Assembly (NCBI GenBank): GCA_002104905.1
Contig: MCFE01000959.1
Span: forward strand, 1-24,006
Origin: Basidiobolus meristosporus CBS 931.73
Lineage: Eukaryota; Basidiobolomycota; Basidiobolomycetes; Basidiobolales; Basidiobolaceae
Direction: 5' to 3'
DNA length: 24,006 nucleotides
The first letter of the stretch is position 1. Every line of letters starts with the position of its first letter. This document shows, piece by piece, positions 1-9,527 of the stretch. The notes under the pieces are model-generated. The model saw only the letters and a program-made list of their open reading frames with translations. It made no database searches and was not told the DNA's origin. Made by a program: the position numbers and the translations under genes.

Positions 1-1229
1 TTACACTGATGCCTGGAATCTTCTAGAACCTAGTATGTTTCACAGTTTGTGGGCAAATGCTGTTCTGCTGTGCTTCTGTAGTGCATTATTGGAGTACTAA
101 CACTTATGGCTCAATATGGTGCTACACAAAATTACAAGTTAACTTTCACTTGCCTATTTGACTTAGAGCCTGAGAAGACTGCATTGTACCCTTCAGTGGC
201 CATACTGTTGATATGGTTTTTTACATGTAATCATGCTAATTGTACCAGCTGCTAATGCATGCATTTGCTCAAGCCTTCTTCAGTTGCTGCCTGGAGTGGG
301 GTAAAGTAACAAGCAAGACATGTGTCAAGCTACAGCTTCAGACTTAATGCTGACTATTATGGGTAACCATTTGGTTGTACACAAATGTAGACACCACTTG
401 CCAAGTACAAGAGTCTCCTATGTCCAATAGACAGTTGAAAAGTCAGTGCTGTAATCATGCCATATTGCTGGATGTGGGGCTGTTTGCCCAACAGACAAGA
501 CTATTCTGGTTAAAGGTTCTAAGAGAGGAAAAGATTTACCACATGGTTTTTTTATGATGCACTTCCACCCTTTAGCATATAGACTTACTAAGTACAAAAA
601 AGATCATGGTGGGTGTTTTCCACAATAGTCATATTTTAACATTAATGATTTGCTACAGCACTTAGAATATCCTGCCACCAGCCTCATACTTCTGGTCCAG
701 TATTAAGTTACACTTGTCACCTTATCAAAGCTGAGCTAGATGAGTCTGCAGTGCCTTTTGGCTTGCTTCTGACAATCAATTATGGCCTGTACATTGATGG
801 TGCTACAGAGTGATCACTGATGGATCTGAATCTGCCTACACTCAATATAATACTCAGCATGGTACCAGTACAATACAATAGAGTGACAAGATAGAGCTGA
901 GAAAATATGCAGGTATATATTTGGTGACATGATAGAATCAACAAGAAATGGTGACAAAGCTGGACCTATGTCCTTGTTAAAGATCCTCAGTATCACACCT
1001 TTGCTTATGTGGTATAGCTGTTACATCACAACAGGGGAGATTCATATTGTCCAAATGCATACCATCACAGCTTCAGAGTGAATACACAATGCACTATCAA
1101 TGATTTTATTTAGTCTTGACAATTGTGCAAAACTTGTAAGATCTTAGCACTGAAGGGAGTGACAAGGTCAAGACTGCAAGTGAGTCCTAAAGGGTTATAG
1201 TTAGTCAAGAGTTGTTAAGCAGATTTTAG
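1..1229. other. Gene-free, CpG-free ancient repeat DNA
   Basis: No coding region can be supported here. Short open frames on both strands match nothing I recognise and stops are dense in all frames. I found no CG dinucleotide from position 1 to 1232, which fits long-term methylation and deamination of old repeats. Since the next segment is a minus-strand RNase H remnant, part of this stretch may be the decayed 3' end and LTR of that element, but I could not identify LTR ends. Confidence 0.5.
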
Positions 1230-1520
1230 CTGCGGTTGCTGTGTTGTCTCCTTGGTTGCTTTACAAGCAGTCATATACTCTGCTTTATTTGCAGAAGTTG
1301 TTAGAGCAAGTTGTTTCTTATAGGTTTAAGTCATAACTGCACCAGTATTCAGAGTATATATCTAATAGTGGAATATTGGCCAAATTGATCTCTTCCCCAT
1401 TTAGTAGCATCATTGCCATCAAGCTTAACATGTTGATGGCTCTAGCATATTTTAAAACATTATTAGTAGCACCTTGCATGAATCTGAAGTTTAATCTATG
1501 ATCATTGTACCAACAGTGAA
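1230..1520 (-). pseudogene. Decayed copia RNase H remnant
   Basis: On the minus strand this stretch reads as a worn copy of the RNase H domain that ends Ty1/copia pol. From right to left (5' to 3' of the remnant) I can read FRFMQGATNNVLKYA, matching FRYLQGTINMVLEYS of element A. Next come LDG, WGRDQ, a decayed STSGYV block, then KKQ, LALTTSANKAEYM and TACKATKE, matching VALSTTEAKYMAACQATKE of A. There are in-frame stops and small indels, so it is a dead fragment. Its orientation is opposite to element A. It is more diverged than elements A, B or C, and there is essentially no CpG around it, so it is probably the oldest copia layer in the window. Confidence 0.7.
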
Positions 1521-2299
1521 CCCAGAAAATTACATGTCTTCAGCTGTCTTGAAAATGTGGTGTTGTATCTCAAGAAATGTCTAGATAAAGGAGCTTATCA
1601 AGAAGTAGTGATAAAGATCTAACTATAGCTCATTCATAAGGGAGCTCAGCATTTGTACCTTTGTAGAAATAAGACAAATGTAGAATTAACTTTTTAGCTT
1701 CTTAATACTCAGGAGCATGCTGCTACAGTCTCAGAGTAGATTATCGCTGCTCAGTAAAGGTGATAGTGTCTTGATGACTATCAAGGAACTATCTCTGATT
1801 CATTGGAGTAATGAAAGTGGCAAAGCAAGGGCTGTAATTAAGTCTCACAGCAGCTATGGCCATGATAGAGTTGTTGAGCATCTTTTAAGTGGCAGGAACT
1901 TCAATAAAAGCAGCTCAGGTCTCAATGAATGCAATGCTGACTAAACTTCTTATTCTTCAACAACCCCAATATCAAGATTTGTAACATCTACAATCCAATG
2001 GCCTCCTAGGTTGCTTAACAAGCTGCCAAATATGCACTTCAGCCGCAGAGTTGCTGCAGACTTGCAATTTCCTTTATTGAGGTGTCCCTGAATGTCTTTG
2101 CTTTTTTAAGATCAATTTAGCATTGATGTTTGCATGGATGAATAAGCTTTGAGCTCAATAGAAAGAATCAGCTCAATATTGTAACTTCCCTACACTCATG
2201 CTTGCTACAGAGATCTGCTTTTACTTGTTTAAGAGCCTGCTGTTCACTAGTAATCAGGATTAAGCTGTACATATGGAGAACCTATACCATCATTCCCTT
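1521..2299. other. Unassignable interval inside an old copia remnant
   Basis: This lies between the minus-strand RNase H and reverse transcriptase traces, so by position it should hold the decayed connection domain of the same element. I cannot align it convincingly. An open frame on the plus strand (1717-1944) has no recognisable motif and I treat it as chance. Confidence 0.35.
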
Positions 2300-2480
2300 T
2301 TAGGTTGTTTTTATATATACCTTGACCCATCAGGCTGCAAATGAACCTTATCTCTTCCAGATATGTGCTGATCATATAATTTCATGCCCTAGATGCCTGC
2401 TGAGGCCCAAACAATAATCTTCTGAGTTTGGGCACCTTGTCAAGTGTTGGCTTCTTTGGGCATGGAATAAGTTTCTAGTT
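2300..2480 (-). pseudogene. Trace of copia reverse transcriptase (QPDG motif)
   Basis: The minus strand contains DKVHLQPDG, corresponding to the [11 protein letters not shown] block of copia reverse transcriptase. The 13 bases acccatcaggctg are identical to the same site in element C (around 21280). Further right on the same strand, VPKLRRLLFGPQQ resembles APVAKxxxIRTLLALAA. Order and spacing agree with the RNase H remnant to the left being part of the same minus-strand element. Frame is lost in several places. Support is one good motif and one weak one, so this is a fragment call only. Confidence 0.45.
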
Positions 2481-4159
2481 ACTCTCTAGATATGATTTGA
2501 GGCTGATTTGCATTATGGAACATTACCCATGAGGTTGTATGTTGTAGATCTGACCAGTGTGCAGCAATTAGGAGCTGAGCTGTCCTAAAGCAGCCAATGC
2601 TACCTACCAAAGCCAATCTTTCCTTGAGGTACTTTGCATACTCTTTATAGCAGTGTTCCCATCCATTGTCACCTCAAAATGCCTTCAATATGGAGCCAGC
2701 TTATGCCCTTGAGATTTTCTTGTTGTGCCTATACATTTGCTTAGCCTCATTCATGTTTTTGGAAGTAATATACAAGCCTAAGTTATCTTAACATCAATTG
2801 ATGTCATTCAATATATATATCTTAGCTCCCAAGTGTAGCAATCTTATGGACCCACCTGTGTCTCAGTGTGCTCCAGTCACTACTTTGGAGGTGTCAATAT
2901 CTCCAAAGCTCTGGAAAGCTGTCAAGCTTAGTTTCTATATAATCATCTTGTGAAGTCATTTGGTTGCACTGGAACTGGGTAATAGTGGCCTAGCATTAGC
3001 TAATTTTGCATTCATTTAGTCATTCTGTTTTCCTTTGTGTGTTCCATTGCCATAGGTGAATCTGACTGTTTCAACAGTGCTTACGTACTCAGGTACTATT
3101 ATCTGGTACGTAGACTTGCATATATTGTGATCCCTGACTTCCAAAGCTACATTTTGACTATTTTGGCTCATATTTGGGCTGCTGGGTAGTTGCTTAACTA
3201 GCTGAGAGTTGGTTCTTGCCTATTCCAGAGGCTGTGATATATTACTTCAGTGTTTAAATAGGATTTGTTTTAGTAAAGTCAGATAGCTTAGTGTCTAGCC
3301 TATCAGTATATCAGGCTTAGCTATCAAATCAGCAGTATTTGTCAGCAGGTGTATCATCAAATCCTTCTTAGTCAGAAGTAGAAGTATTTAGTTGAATCTA
3401 ATTGGGTGATGATGATGCAATTAACCAAGTCATGAGCCACAACCTACATTAGGCAATATAACTAGCTGTCACTTTATCAGTCAAGTGCACTTGAGTAGCT
3501 GGTGGAACCTCCATAAAAATAAGTTCAAATTTCAGTGAATTCAATACTGGCCAAACTACATGTTGCTCTACATCTCTTATTTCAAGACTTGTAACACAGC
3601 CAAACAGAGTACATCAGTCAGTTCTGCAGTTTTGCTCCTTAGCTACAAAGATTGCCTTAAAGTTGCTGAACCACTCCACTGTACCTTAAGTATGCTGTAA
3701 TGCTTCAGAGCATTATACCACTCTTTACAATGGCTTCTTTGACTCACTTGCACTGTCACAAGCAGCGGCTCACCTTTGATGTATAATTTGGTTGCTTCAT
3801 TTTTTTTTGTCTACCGTTAATTCCTGTATATAGAGCTTGTATGCATTTTAACATCCTATTAGTTTTCTACAGTCAGTATTAAAACCAGTTCCTATCATAT
3901 TGCCTTGGGCAGATATCAGCAATCCTCCTGCATGCCTGTATGCTTTAAAGTAGCATCTGGACTCTGCATTGATTGTTTCAAACTCTGAGGTCCAGTACAA
4001 ATGGCAAGATAAGCTTCTTCATGTACCTTTTATTTCCAACACTAAAATTCAGGACTATTTCTCATTCCAGTACATATCCTAACAGGGATAATCTGCTCTT
4101 TCTCAGTACTGTTAGATGATCTGTCCCTTTCAGGCTGTGTTTAATTCCTATCATCATCA
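2481..4159. other. Long interval without a supportable gene
   Basis: No open frame over 60 codons and no recognisable motif on either strand. CpG is nearly absent: I saw only a few, for example near 3085, 3110 and 3813. Given the minus-strand pol remnant to the left and the plus-strand gag remnant to the right, it is probably decayed copia sequence (integrase of the left element, gag start of the right one). A weak match to a gag N-terminus on the plus strand near 3520-3560 is not strong enough to annotate. Confidence 0.4.
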
Positions 4160-4475
4160 TTGGTGGTAATCACTTCACAACAGTGTCCTCCGTAAAGCAG
4201 CTGGCATCATATGACCATAGGAGCAGCCTGATACAAGCACTCAACAGTGGCTGGATGACCTTCTTGTCATAAAAAACTACTAACACTGAATGTCCTACTT
4301 GCAAAGATTTCACCATTGTGGTAGAAAACATTACTCTGATTCTGCATATAGACACATAAGATCCTATCTACCAAAGCTCATGCTGTCCAACATATATTGT
4401 GATATTACTGAGTACTACACCTGGTTTGAATCAGGTGCTAATATTTTCAACATTCATGATGACAATCAGTAAAAA
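4160..4475 (+). pseudogene. Plus-strand copia gag/protease remnant
   Basis: Three gag-pol landmarks appear in the right order on the plus strand. KQLASYDHRSSLIQALNS (about 4195-4250) resembles the LPDEYEPLILSFES block near the end of copia gag. HHCGRKHYSDSAY (about 4310-4350) resembles a CCHC zinc knuckle that has lost cysteines and a glycine. YYTWFESGANIFNI (about 4417-4460) resembles the protease start EWYIDSGASQHICG of element A, with the catalytic aspartate replaced. Frame changes once between the first and second. This is opposite in strand to the remnants at 1230-2480, so two old copia copies lie head-on here. It ends just before the 5' LTR of element A. Confidence 0.5.
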
Positions 4476-4547
4476 AATTATTTATTTATTTATCAGTAAT
4501 GCTGCAGAAGTATTTCTCTCAGTGGATATCTTCTTCAATGAATATAA

Positions 4548-4915
4548 TGTTGAAATATTGGACTATTTGGTATCATTCAGCAGCTAAAAATTTACTTAAC
4601 AATTCTAGGCTAGTCTTAGTCACTGTAGGACTCATTTACTGCCTTAACTTTGCCACTTTCTCTAGATATATGATCTTATGATTATTCCCCTATAGTCAGG
4701 ATCAAATTGGCACTATTACCAAACATTATGTACTAACCCTGAAACTGTTACAGAATGCTCCTGAATATTGAGAAACCCTCCCTACTTATGTTGCAGCTGT
4801 ATTACTTCTACAAAGGTATAAATACTGAGCTTCTTTATGAATAAACAACAGTTCAACTATTATCACTATTTCTTGATAAGTTCCTTATATCCAAATCACT
4901 TCTTAAATTGCAACA
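4548..4915 (+). repeat. 5' LTR of element A
   Basis: 368 bp, starting TGTTG and ending CAACA, a perfect 5-bp inverted end pair of the TG...CA type. The same sequence recurs at 12297-12665 with four differences (near 4610, 4664, 4708 and 4777). It carries a TATA-like box and a poly(A)-type signal near its 3' end. A second, truncated copy of this LTR lies at 17519-17696. Confidence 0.95.
4817..4845 (+). promoter_or_regulatory. LTR core promoter and poly(A) signal
   Basis: TATAAATA at 4817-4824 and AATAAA at 4840-4845, about 16 bases apart, in the last quarter of the LTR. This is where the U3/R boundary and the polyadenylation signal of a copia LTR are expected. The pair is repeated in the 3' LTR (12567-12574 and 12590-12595) and a similar pair exists in the unrelated 349-bp LTR family. 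The assignment is by motif and position only. Confidence 0.55.
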
Positions 4916-4928
4916 GGTTATGAGCCCC
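4916..4928 (+). promoter_or_regulatory. Primer-binding site, half-tRNA type (initiator Met)
   Basis: Directly after the LTR end CAACA comes GGTTATGAGCCCC. Its first 12 bases are complementary to GGGCUCAUAACC, the anticodon stem-loop of a fungal initiator methionine tRNA (anticodon CAU). It does not match the 3' acceptor end of that tRNA, which would give a site beginning TGGT. Drosophila copia and yeast Ty5 are known to prime from such a cleaved tRNA half, so element A probably does too. The truncated copy at 17697 has GGTCATGAGCCTC at the same place. Confidence 0.75.
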
Positions 4929-4951
4929 AATTGCCTTAATCTATTCTAAAG

Positions 4952-6901
4952 ATGACTTCTACCAGCAAACAAAGCAATACCAACATCTTCCCTGTAAAGG
5001 AGAGGTTTGATGAGAAGAACTACAGACTTTGGAGAATCAAGATGCAGATCCACCTTGAGGAAAGAAAGCTTTGGAACATAGTAACAGGAAAGGAAGTTGA
5101 GCCCAAAGGAACAGCAGAAGATGTGGAGAAGTTTCAAGAGAAGGAGAGAAAGGCCTTCAATGCAATATGCATCAATGTGCAAGACTCCTTCATTGGACAA
5201 ATCCATGCCTCAAATACTGCCAAAGCAGCATGGGAATCCTTAGAAAAGATCTTTAGAGCAAAGTCAGTATCAAGCAAGCTTTACTTGAAACAAAAGTTCT
5301 TCAACATGAGAAAAAAGCCAGATGATGACATGCTACAACTCATTACCAGAATGGAGACACTTGCAGAAGAACTTTACAGTATTAATGCTGGTGTAGATGA
5401 TGAAGAAAAGATACTCTGTCTGCTTTGCAGCCTACCAGACGAGTATGAGCCACTCATACTTTCTTTTGAAAGCAGAGAAGACAACTTGACTTTAGACTAT
5501 GTCAAAGGAAGACTTCTCCATGAAGAGCTCAGACGTAATGATCAAACAGAGAAAATTGAAGATAATGCTTTATTCAGTTCAGAAAGGCGTACAGAAAAGA
5601 AGGGAAAGCAACAAAACCAAAGAAAACCTGGCTGCTGTAACTACTGTAAGAAGCCAGGACACTGGGCAAGAGAATGCAAGAAGAAACAAGCAGACGAAAA
5701 ACAGAAACTAGAGCAGGCAAACCATATAACTACTGATGAACAGTTATTTGTCACTGTACAAGAGAGTGCAAGTAACCAAAGTAATGAATGGTATATTGAC
5801 TCTGGAGCATCACAGCATATTTGTGGTATAAAGGATTGGTTCAGCAACTTAAAGACTATTCCCGTAAGAAAGGTTTATCTGGGAGATAACTCTGCATTGG
5901 AAGCTACCGCTAGTGGGTCTATACAGCTAAATATGAGTGATAACTCAGGGGCAACAACAGCAAAACTGACTGACGTACTCTATGTACCTGGAATAGCTAA
6001 GAACCTACTCTCAGTCAGTAAAGCAACTACTCAGGGACTGAAATTTGTTTTTACTAAGCTGAGCTGCTCAATATTGAGTGAAAATGGACAAAAATTAGCT
6101 TCGGGAATCAGAGATCACAATATATACAAGTTACAATGCAAGATCTTTGTCCTTGAGTATGTCAACATTGCTGAAACTGATGAAACCAACTGGGAGACGT
6201 GGCATAGGAGGCTAGGACACATAGGGGAACAGAAAATGAGCCAATTGGTGAAAAATCAGCTTGTTTTGGGCCTAAAATACTCAATTCCGATCAAATTGAA
6301 TGTTTGTAAGGGATGTTCATATGGCAAACAAGCTAGGCAACGTTTCAAGAGCTCAGAAGGCATCAATACTACCGAAATATTGGCTATTGTACACTCAGAC
6401 ATATGTGGCCCCATGAGAACACTGTCCTTTGGAGCCAAGAGATACTTTATGACGTTTATTGTTGACAAGACAAGATATACATGGGTGTACTTCCTCAAAA
6501 CAAAGGATGAAGCTTTAGAGACGTTTAAGCACTTCAAGAACATGGCAGAAACACAAACTGGCTGTAAATTGAAGGTACTACGAAGTGACAATGGAGGAGA
6601 ATACTGCTCAAAGGAGTTTGCAAAATACTGCTTATCTACTGGTATACTTCAACAGACCACAGTTCCTCATACTCCACAGCAAAATGGAGTAGCAGAACAT
6701 GCAAATAGAACAATAGTAGAGATGGGAAGATCTATGCTACATGATAAGGGAATGGACTACAAGTTTTGGGCTGAATCTGTTGCTACCGCTGTATACATTA
6801 AGAACAGATGCCCAACAACAGCACTACGTGATTCTACACCCTTTGAAGCATATACAGGCAAAAAAACCAGATCTCCAGCACCTCAGGATCTTTGGCAGTG
6901 A
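4952..6901 (+). CDS. Copia gag-protease-integrase, frameshifted at its end
   Basis: 649 codons in one frame. Gag begins at residue 1 with a UBN2-type capsid region (FDEKNYRLWRIKMQIHLEER at about 19-38). A CCHC zinc knuckle CNYCKKPGHWAREC spans residues 229-242. The aspartic protease motif DSGAS has its catalytic D at 283. The integrase zinc-binding region follows (H418, H423, C452, C455), then the integrase core with D483, D546 and E582; the last two are separated by 35 residues, the classic DD35E. The ATG at 4952 is the first in frame after the primer-binding site. The natural polyprotein should continue into reverse transcriptase, but a 7-A run at 6860-6866 shifts frame and the frame ends a few codons later. 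All catalytic residues in this part are intact, so Gag, protease and integrase core could still be made. Confidence 0.9.
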   Translation: MTSTSKQSNTNIFPVKERFDEKNYRLWRIKMQIHLEERKLWNIVTGKEVEPKGTAEDVEKFQEKERKAFNAICINVQDSFIGQIHASNTAKAAWESLEKIFRAKSVSSKLYLKQKFFNMRKKPDDDMLQLITRMETLAEELYSINAGVDDEEKILCLLCSLPDEYEPLILSFESREDNLTLDYVKGRLLHEELRRNDQTEKIEDNALFSSERRTEKKGKQQNQRKPGCCNYCKKPGHWARECKKKQADEKQKLEQANHITTDEQLFVTVQESASNQSNEWYIDSGASQHICGIKDWFSNLKTIPVRKVYLGDNSALEATASGSIQLNMSDNSGATTAKLTDVLYVPGIAKNLLSVSKATTQGLKFVFTKLSCSILSENGQKLASGIRDHNIYKLQCKIFVLEYVNIAETDETNWETWHRRLGHIGEQKMSQLVKNQLVLGLKYSIPIKLNVCKGCSYGKQARQRFKSSEGINTTEILAIVHSDICGPMRTLSFGAKRYFMTFIVDKTRYTWVYFLKTKDEALETFKHFKNMAETQTGCKLKVLRSDNGGEYCSKEFAKYCLSTGILQQTTVPHTPQQNGVAEHANRTIVEMGRSMLHDKGMDYKFWAESVATAVYIKNRCPTTALRDSTPFEAYTGKKTRSPAPQDLWQ

Positions 6902-7245
6902 TGTTTTTTATCACATCCCTGACAAAAAACGCTCAAAGTTGGAACCAAAGAGTAGGAAAAGGGATCTTTCTTGGGTATTGTGAAGATACTAAAGGGTATC
7001 AGAGTGTATGATGGCAAAGTTCAGAAGCTGATCAAGAGCAGGGACGTTGTATTTGAGGAGAATTCAGATCAGAAAGCCACAGAAATCATTGGCCAGCTGC
7101 CTGATGATGCAATCAACACAAATGAAGAAGATACGTACCAAATCCAGCCAGAGATGGAAGATACTTCTACAAGTTCCAGATCGGAACAGATTATCCCAGT
7201 TAGGAGATCTACCAGAATAAGAAATGCCCCTGGATCCTGGTGGCA
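6867..7245 (+). pseudogene. Element A integrase C-terminus and linker, three frames
   Basis: The integrase C-terminal region continues after the 6860 A-run in another frame (LQHLRIFGSDVFYHIPDKKR, about 6870-6930). It shifts again in an A-run near 6957, reads GIFLGYCEDTKGY, and shifts a third time near 7002 to give RVYDGKVQKLIKSRDVVFEE. This GYxxxxKGYRVY...SRDVxFxE block is the hallmark copia integrase C-terminal (GKGY-like) region. It is followed by an acidic, low-complexity linker ending in RRSTRIRNAP, which normally precedes reverse transcriptase. Each break needs only one base, consistent with post-insertion decay or possibly sequencing error in homopolymers. Confidence 0.85.
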
Positions 7246-8143
7246 GACATCCAATGATAATCGAAGAAGCTTATCTTGCCTTATGTGCCAAACCTCAGAA
7301 TCTGGAACAGGCAATGCAAGGTCCAGATGCTACTAAGTGGCAACAAGCCATGCAGGAGGAGTACCAATCACTGATCAAGGCAAAAATGTGGGAACTGGTA
7401 GATTTACCAAATGGGAGAAAGCCAATAGGATGTAGATGGGTCTACAAGATCAAGATAACCTCAAATGGTGACGTTGATAAGTACAAGGCTAGATTGGTAG
7501 CTAAAGGCTATTCCCAGATCCAGGGACTAGACTTTAAGGAAACATTTGCTCCAGTTGCCAAGTTTAACTCTATTAGGACAGTTCTAGCCCTGGCAGCTGT
7601 ACACAGTCTAGATCTACACCAAATGGACGTCAAAACAGCCTTTCTAAATGGGGATTTGCAAGAAACTATATATATGGAGCAACCAGAAGGTTTTACCAAT
7701 CCAAAAGGCCCCAAAAGGTGTGCAAACTTAGAAAATTGTTGTATGGGCTTAAGCAGGCACCCACAGCATGGTATAACAAGATTGACACATATCTAGAGGA
7801 AATTGGGTTCTCTCGTAGCACTGCAGATCACAGTATAATATGTGAAACAGCTCAAAAAGGGTGTGATCATCCTAGTTCTTTATGTGGACTACTTAATTAT
7901 AGCTACAAGTGATCAAGAGGCACTTAAACAGACAAATCAGATCTCTTCAGCAAGTTTGAGACAAAAGATCTTGGAAAATTGAGCTATTTTCTTGGAATTG
8001 AGGTCAAATTTGACATAGCTACGCAGAAAATTGTGCTGAATCAGTCTAAGTACATCAGGGACATTCTTAGACGCTTCAAGATGGAAAATTGCAAACCTGC
8101 AGCAACCCCTATGGACAATAACCTGAAATTAAGCAAATCTTAG
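7246..8143 (+). pseudogene. Element A reverse transcriptase, broken
   Basis: Conserved copia reverse transcriptase blocks are all present in order: WQQAMQEEYQSL (about 7340), CRWVYKIK and KARLVAKGYSQ (7430-7512), [27 protein letters not shown] with the first catalytic D at 7626-7628, [20 protein letters not shown] (about 7727-7770), the YVDD box at 7881-7892, and KFETKDLGKLSYFLGIEV (about 7949-8005). Frame changes near 7712, 7850 and 7935. The YVDD box reads Y-V-D-Y because the fourth codon is TAC, so one metal-binding aspartate is gone. A TAG at 8141-8143 interrupts the frame where glutamine (CAG) is likely ancestral. Enzyme activity is therefore not expected. Confidence 0.9.
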
Positions 8144-8655
8144 CCAGTTATAGATGAATACGGCTCAAATATGGACAAAAACTTTCCCTATCAATCAATG
8201 GTTGGTAGCCTAATGTACTTGATGGTGTCTACACGTCCAGATATTGCAGTAGCAGTTGGAATAGTCAGTCAATTCATGCAGAATTATGGATCAGATCAAA
8301 TTGCAGCAGTTAAGTGGATTTTCAGATATCTACAAGGTACCATAAATATGGTACTGGAATACTCTGGAGCAGCTAATAGGCAAAAATTTGATGGTTATAG
8401 TGATTCAGATTGGGGTAGGGATCTGATTGACAGACGCTCTACCACAGGCTATGTATTTCTTTATGCTGGTGCAGCTATTACTTGGAATTGCAAGAAACAA
8501 CCAACTGTGGCACTATCTACAACTGAAGCCAAATATATGGCTGCATGTCAAGCAACTAAGGAGGCTATATGGCTACAAAAATTATTCAAAGACTTAGGTT
8601 TTAATTCAGGTGAACCAACATGTATTTACAAGGATAATCAAAGTTGTATTTCATT
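8144..8655 (+). pseudogene. Element A RNase H, 5' part, cut by transposon H
   Basis: Continues the reverse transcriptase frame: FPYQSMVGSLMYLMVSTRPD, the connection region, then RNase H with FDGYSDSDW (about 8387-8413), RRSTTGYVF, VALSTTEAKYMAACQATKE (about 8507-8563) and IYKDNQSCISL (8624-8656). The usual copia motif is TEAEY; here the second acidic residue is lysine (AAA at 8531-8533), while element C keeps TEAEY. That glutamate aligns with a metal-binding residue of RNase H in my reading. The domain stops at 8655, where element H begins. The open frame then runs on through transposon DNA to 8893, but those codons are not RNase H. Confidence 0.9.
8653..8655. repeat. Left target-site duplication of element H (ATT)
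   Basis: ATT here is repeated at 12083-12085 directly after the right end of H. Three-base duplications are typical of PIF/Harbinger elements. Because both sides share ATTAG, the exact frame of the duplication is ambiguous (ATT, TTA or TAG). ATT is the choice that leaves perfectly matching terminal repeats. Confidence 0.7.
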
Positions 8656-8680
8656 AGACTTGTTCCATCGTACCGTGCCA
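8656..8680 (+). repeat. Left terminal inverted repeat of element H
   Basis: The first 13 bases AGACTTGTTCCAT are perfectly complementary to the right end. Counting on to base 25 (ending GTGCCA) 21 of 25 positions agree. Confidence 0.85.
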
Positions 8681-9527
8681 GGGCGCGCGGCGCAATCCGC
8701 GGTTGCAAAGAACAATCGGGCGCGATATTATAGCTACCAGAAGGCAGGATTGTTCTTGGACAATTTTGCACTATGCGGGACAATCTTGCACACTATGGCA
8801 CAATCTGACACGATGAGGTTGGTGCAGATGATTGCGCCAACTTGTAATGCTTGCATCACGTGCGCGATCGGATACCGCTATAATGGCAGGTAAAATCCGG
8901 TATTTGGATATGTTTCTTTAATGTAAATGGAAATAAATGTGTATGACACTAAAAACTACACTGATACTTACCATTTTGGTTACCCTCACTCCAATTGGAC
9001 AGTATCTCAGTGGTTAATTGGTGCAAAAGTATCCTGAAGCTGGCAGCCCCCAATTGGCTCATTGACTACTGAAAAAGCTACCTGATTTGCCATCAAATAT
9101 CCCATTTAGCCCATTGAGCAAGTAAATCCCTGATCCTAGTGATTGGGCAAGGTGTCATAGCTAGCACGCAAGCAATCGTGTAGGTGCAAAACAGATCCAA
9201 TAGCTGCACTGGTATTACAGATGACGTATATATATGCAGGGTGTTTATTTATAGGGGTTCTGTCTCAAATGTGAGACGTCCTTGATATTACTTATATCAA
9301 AAATTTGATGATCACTGATTTGCGATGGCTTGATTCGGATTGCAAAAAAAAAGGGCTGTTGGGATCATTACAAATGTGAGCGATTCAAAGCAATTGCATC
9401 ATCTTCTCCTGGGTTTTTTTCTCACAGGGATTACTACTGAAGCATTTGGTAGTGACTCACTTTGCACACCTATACTACTTCCTGGCTGACTATCATCTTG
9501 GCTACTTGTGTATTCGTAGTCAGTATT
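8681..9527. other. Left subterminal non-coding region of element H
   Basis: No gene is supported. The first 100 bases are very CpG-rich (gcgcgcggcgc near 8681). At about 8755-8815 there are two copies of GGACAATyTTGCAC followed by a related GGCACAATC, with GCACTAT or CACTATG variants nearby, similar to the octamers at the right end. These may be transposase-binding sites. The rest, to 9527, holds only short unconvincing open frames. Confidence 0.6.

Noticed and set aside
375-557. 60-codon plus-strand open frame
   Set aside because: No motif, no neighbours, and length is expected by chance in CpG-depleted DNA.
1717-1944. 75-codon plus-strand open frame
   Set aside because: It lies between two minus-strand copia traces and has no recognisable domain; treated as chance.
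6256-6591. 111-codon minus-strand open frame
   Set aside because: It is antisense to the integrase core of element A, whose catalytic motifs are clear on the plus strand.
8657-8893. Continuation of the RNase H open frame as a fusion protein
   Set aside because: The codons after 8656 are the terminal and subterminal DNA of element H; the real RNase H sequence resumes at 12083.
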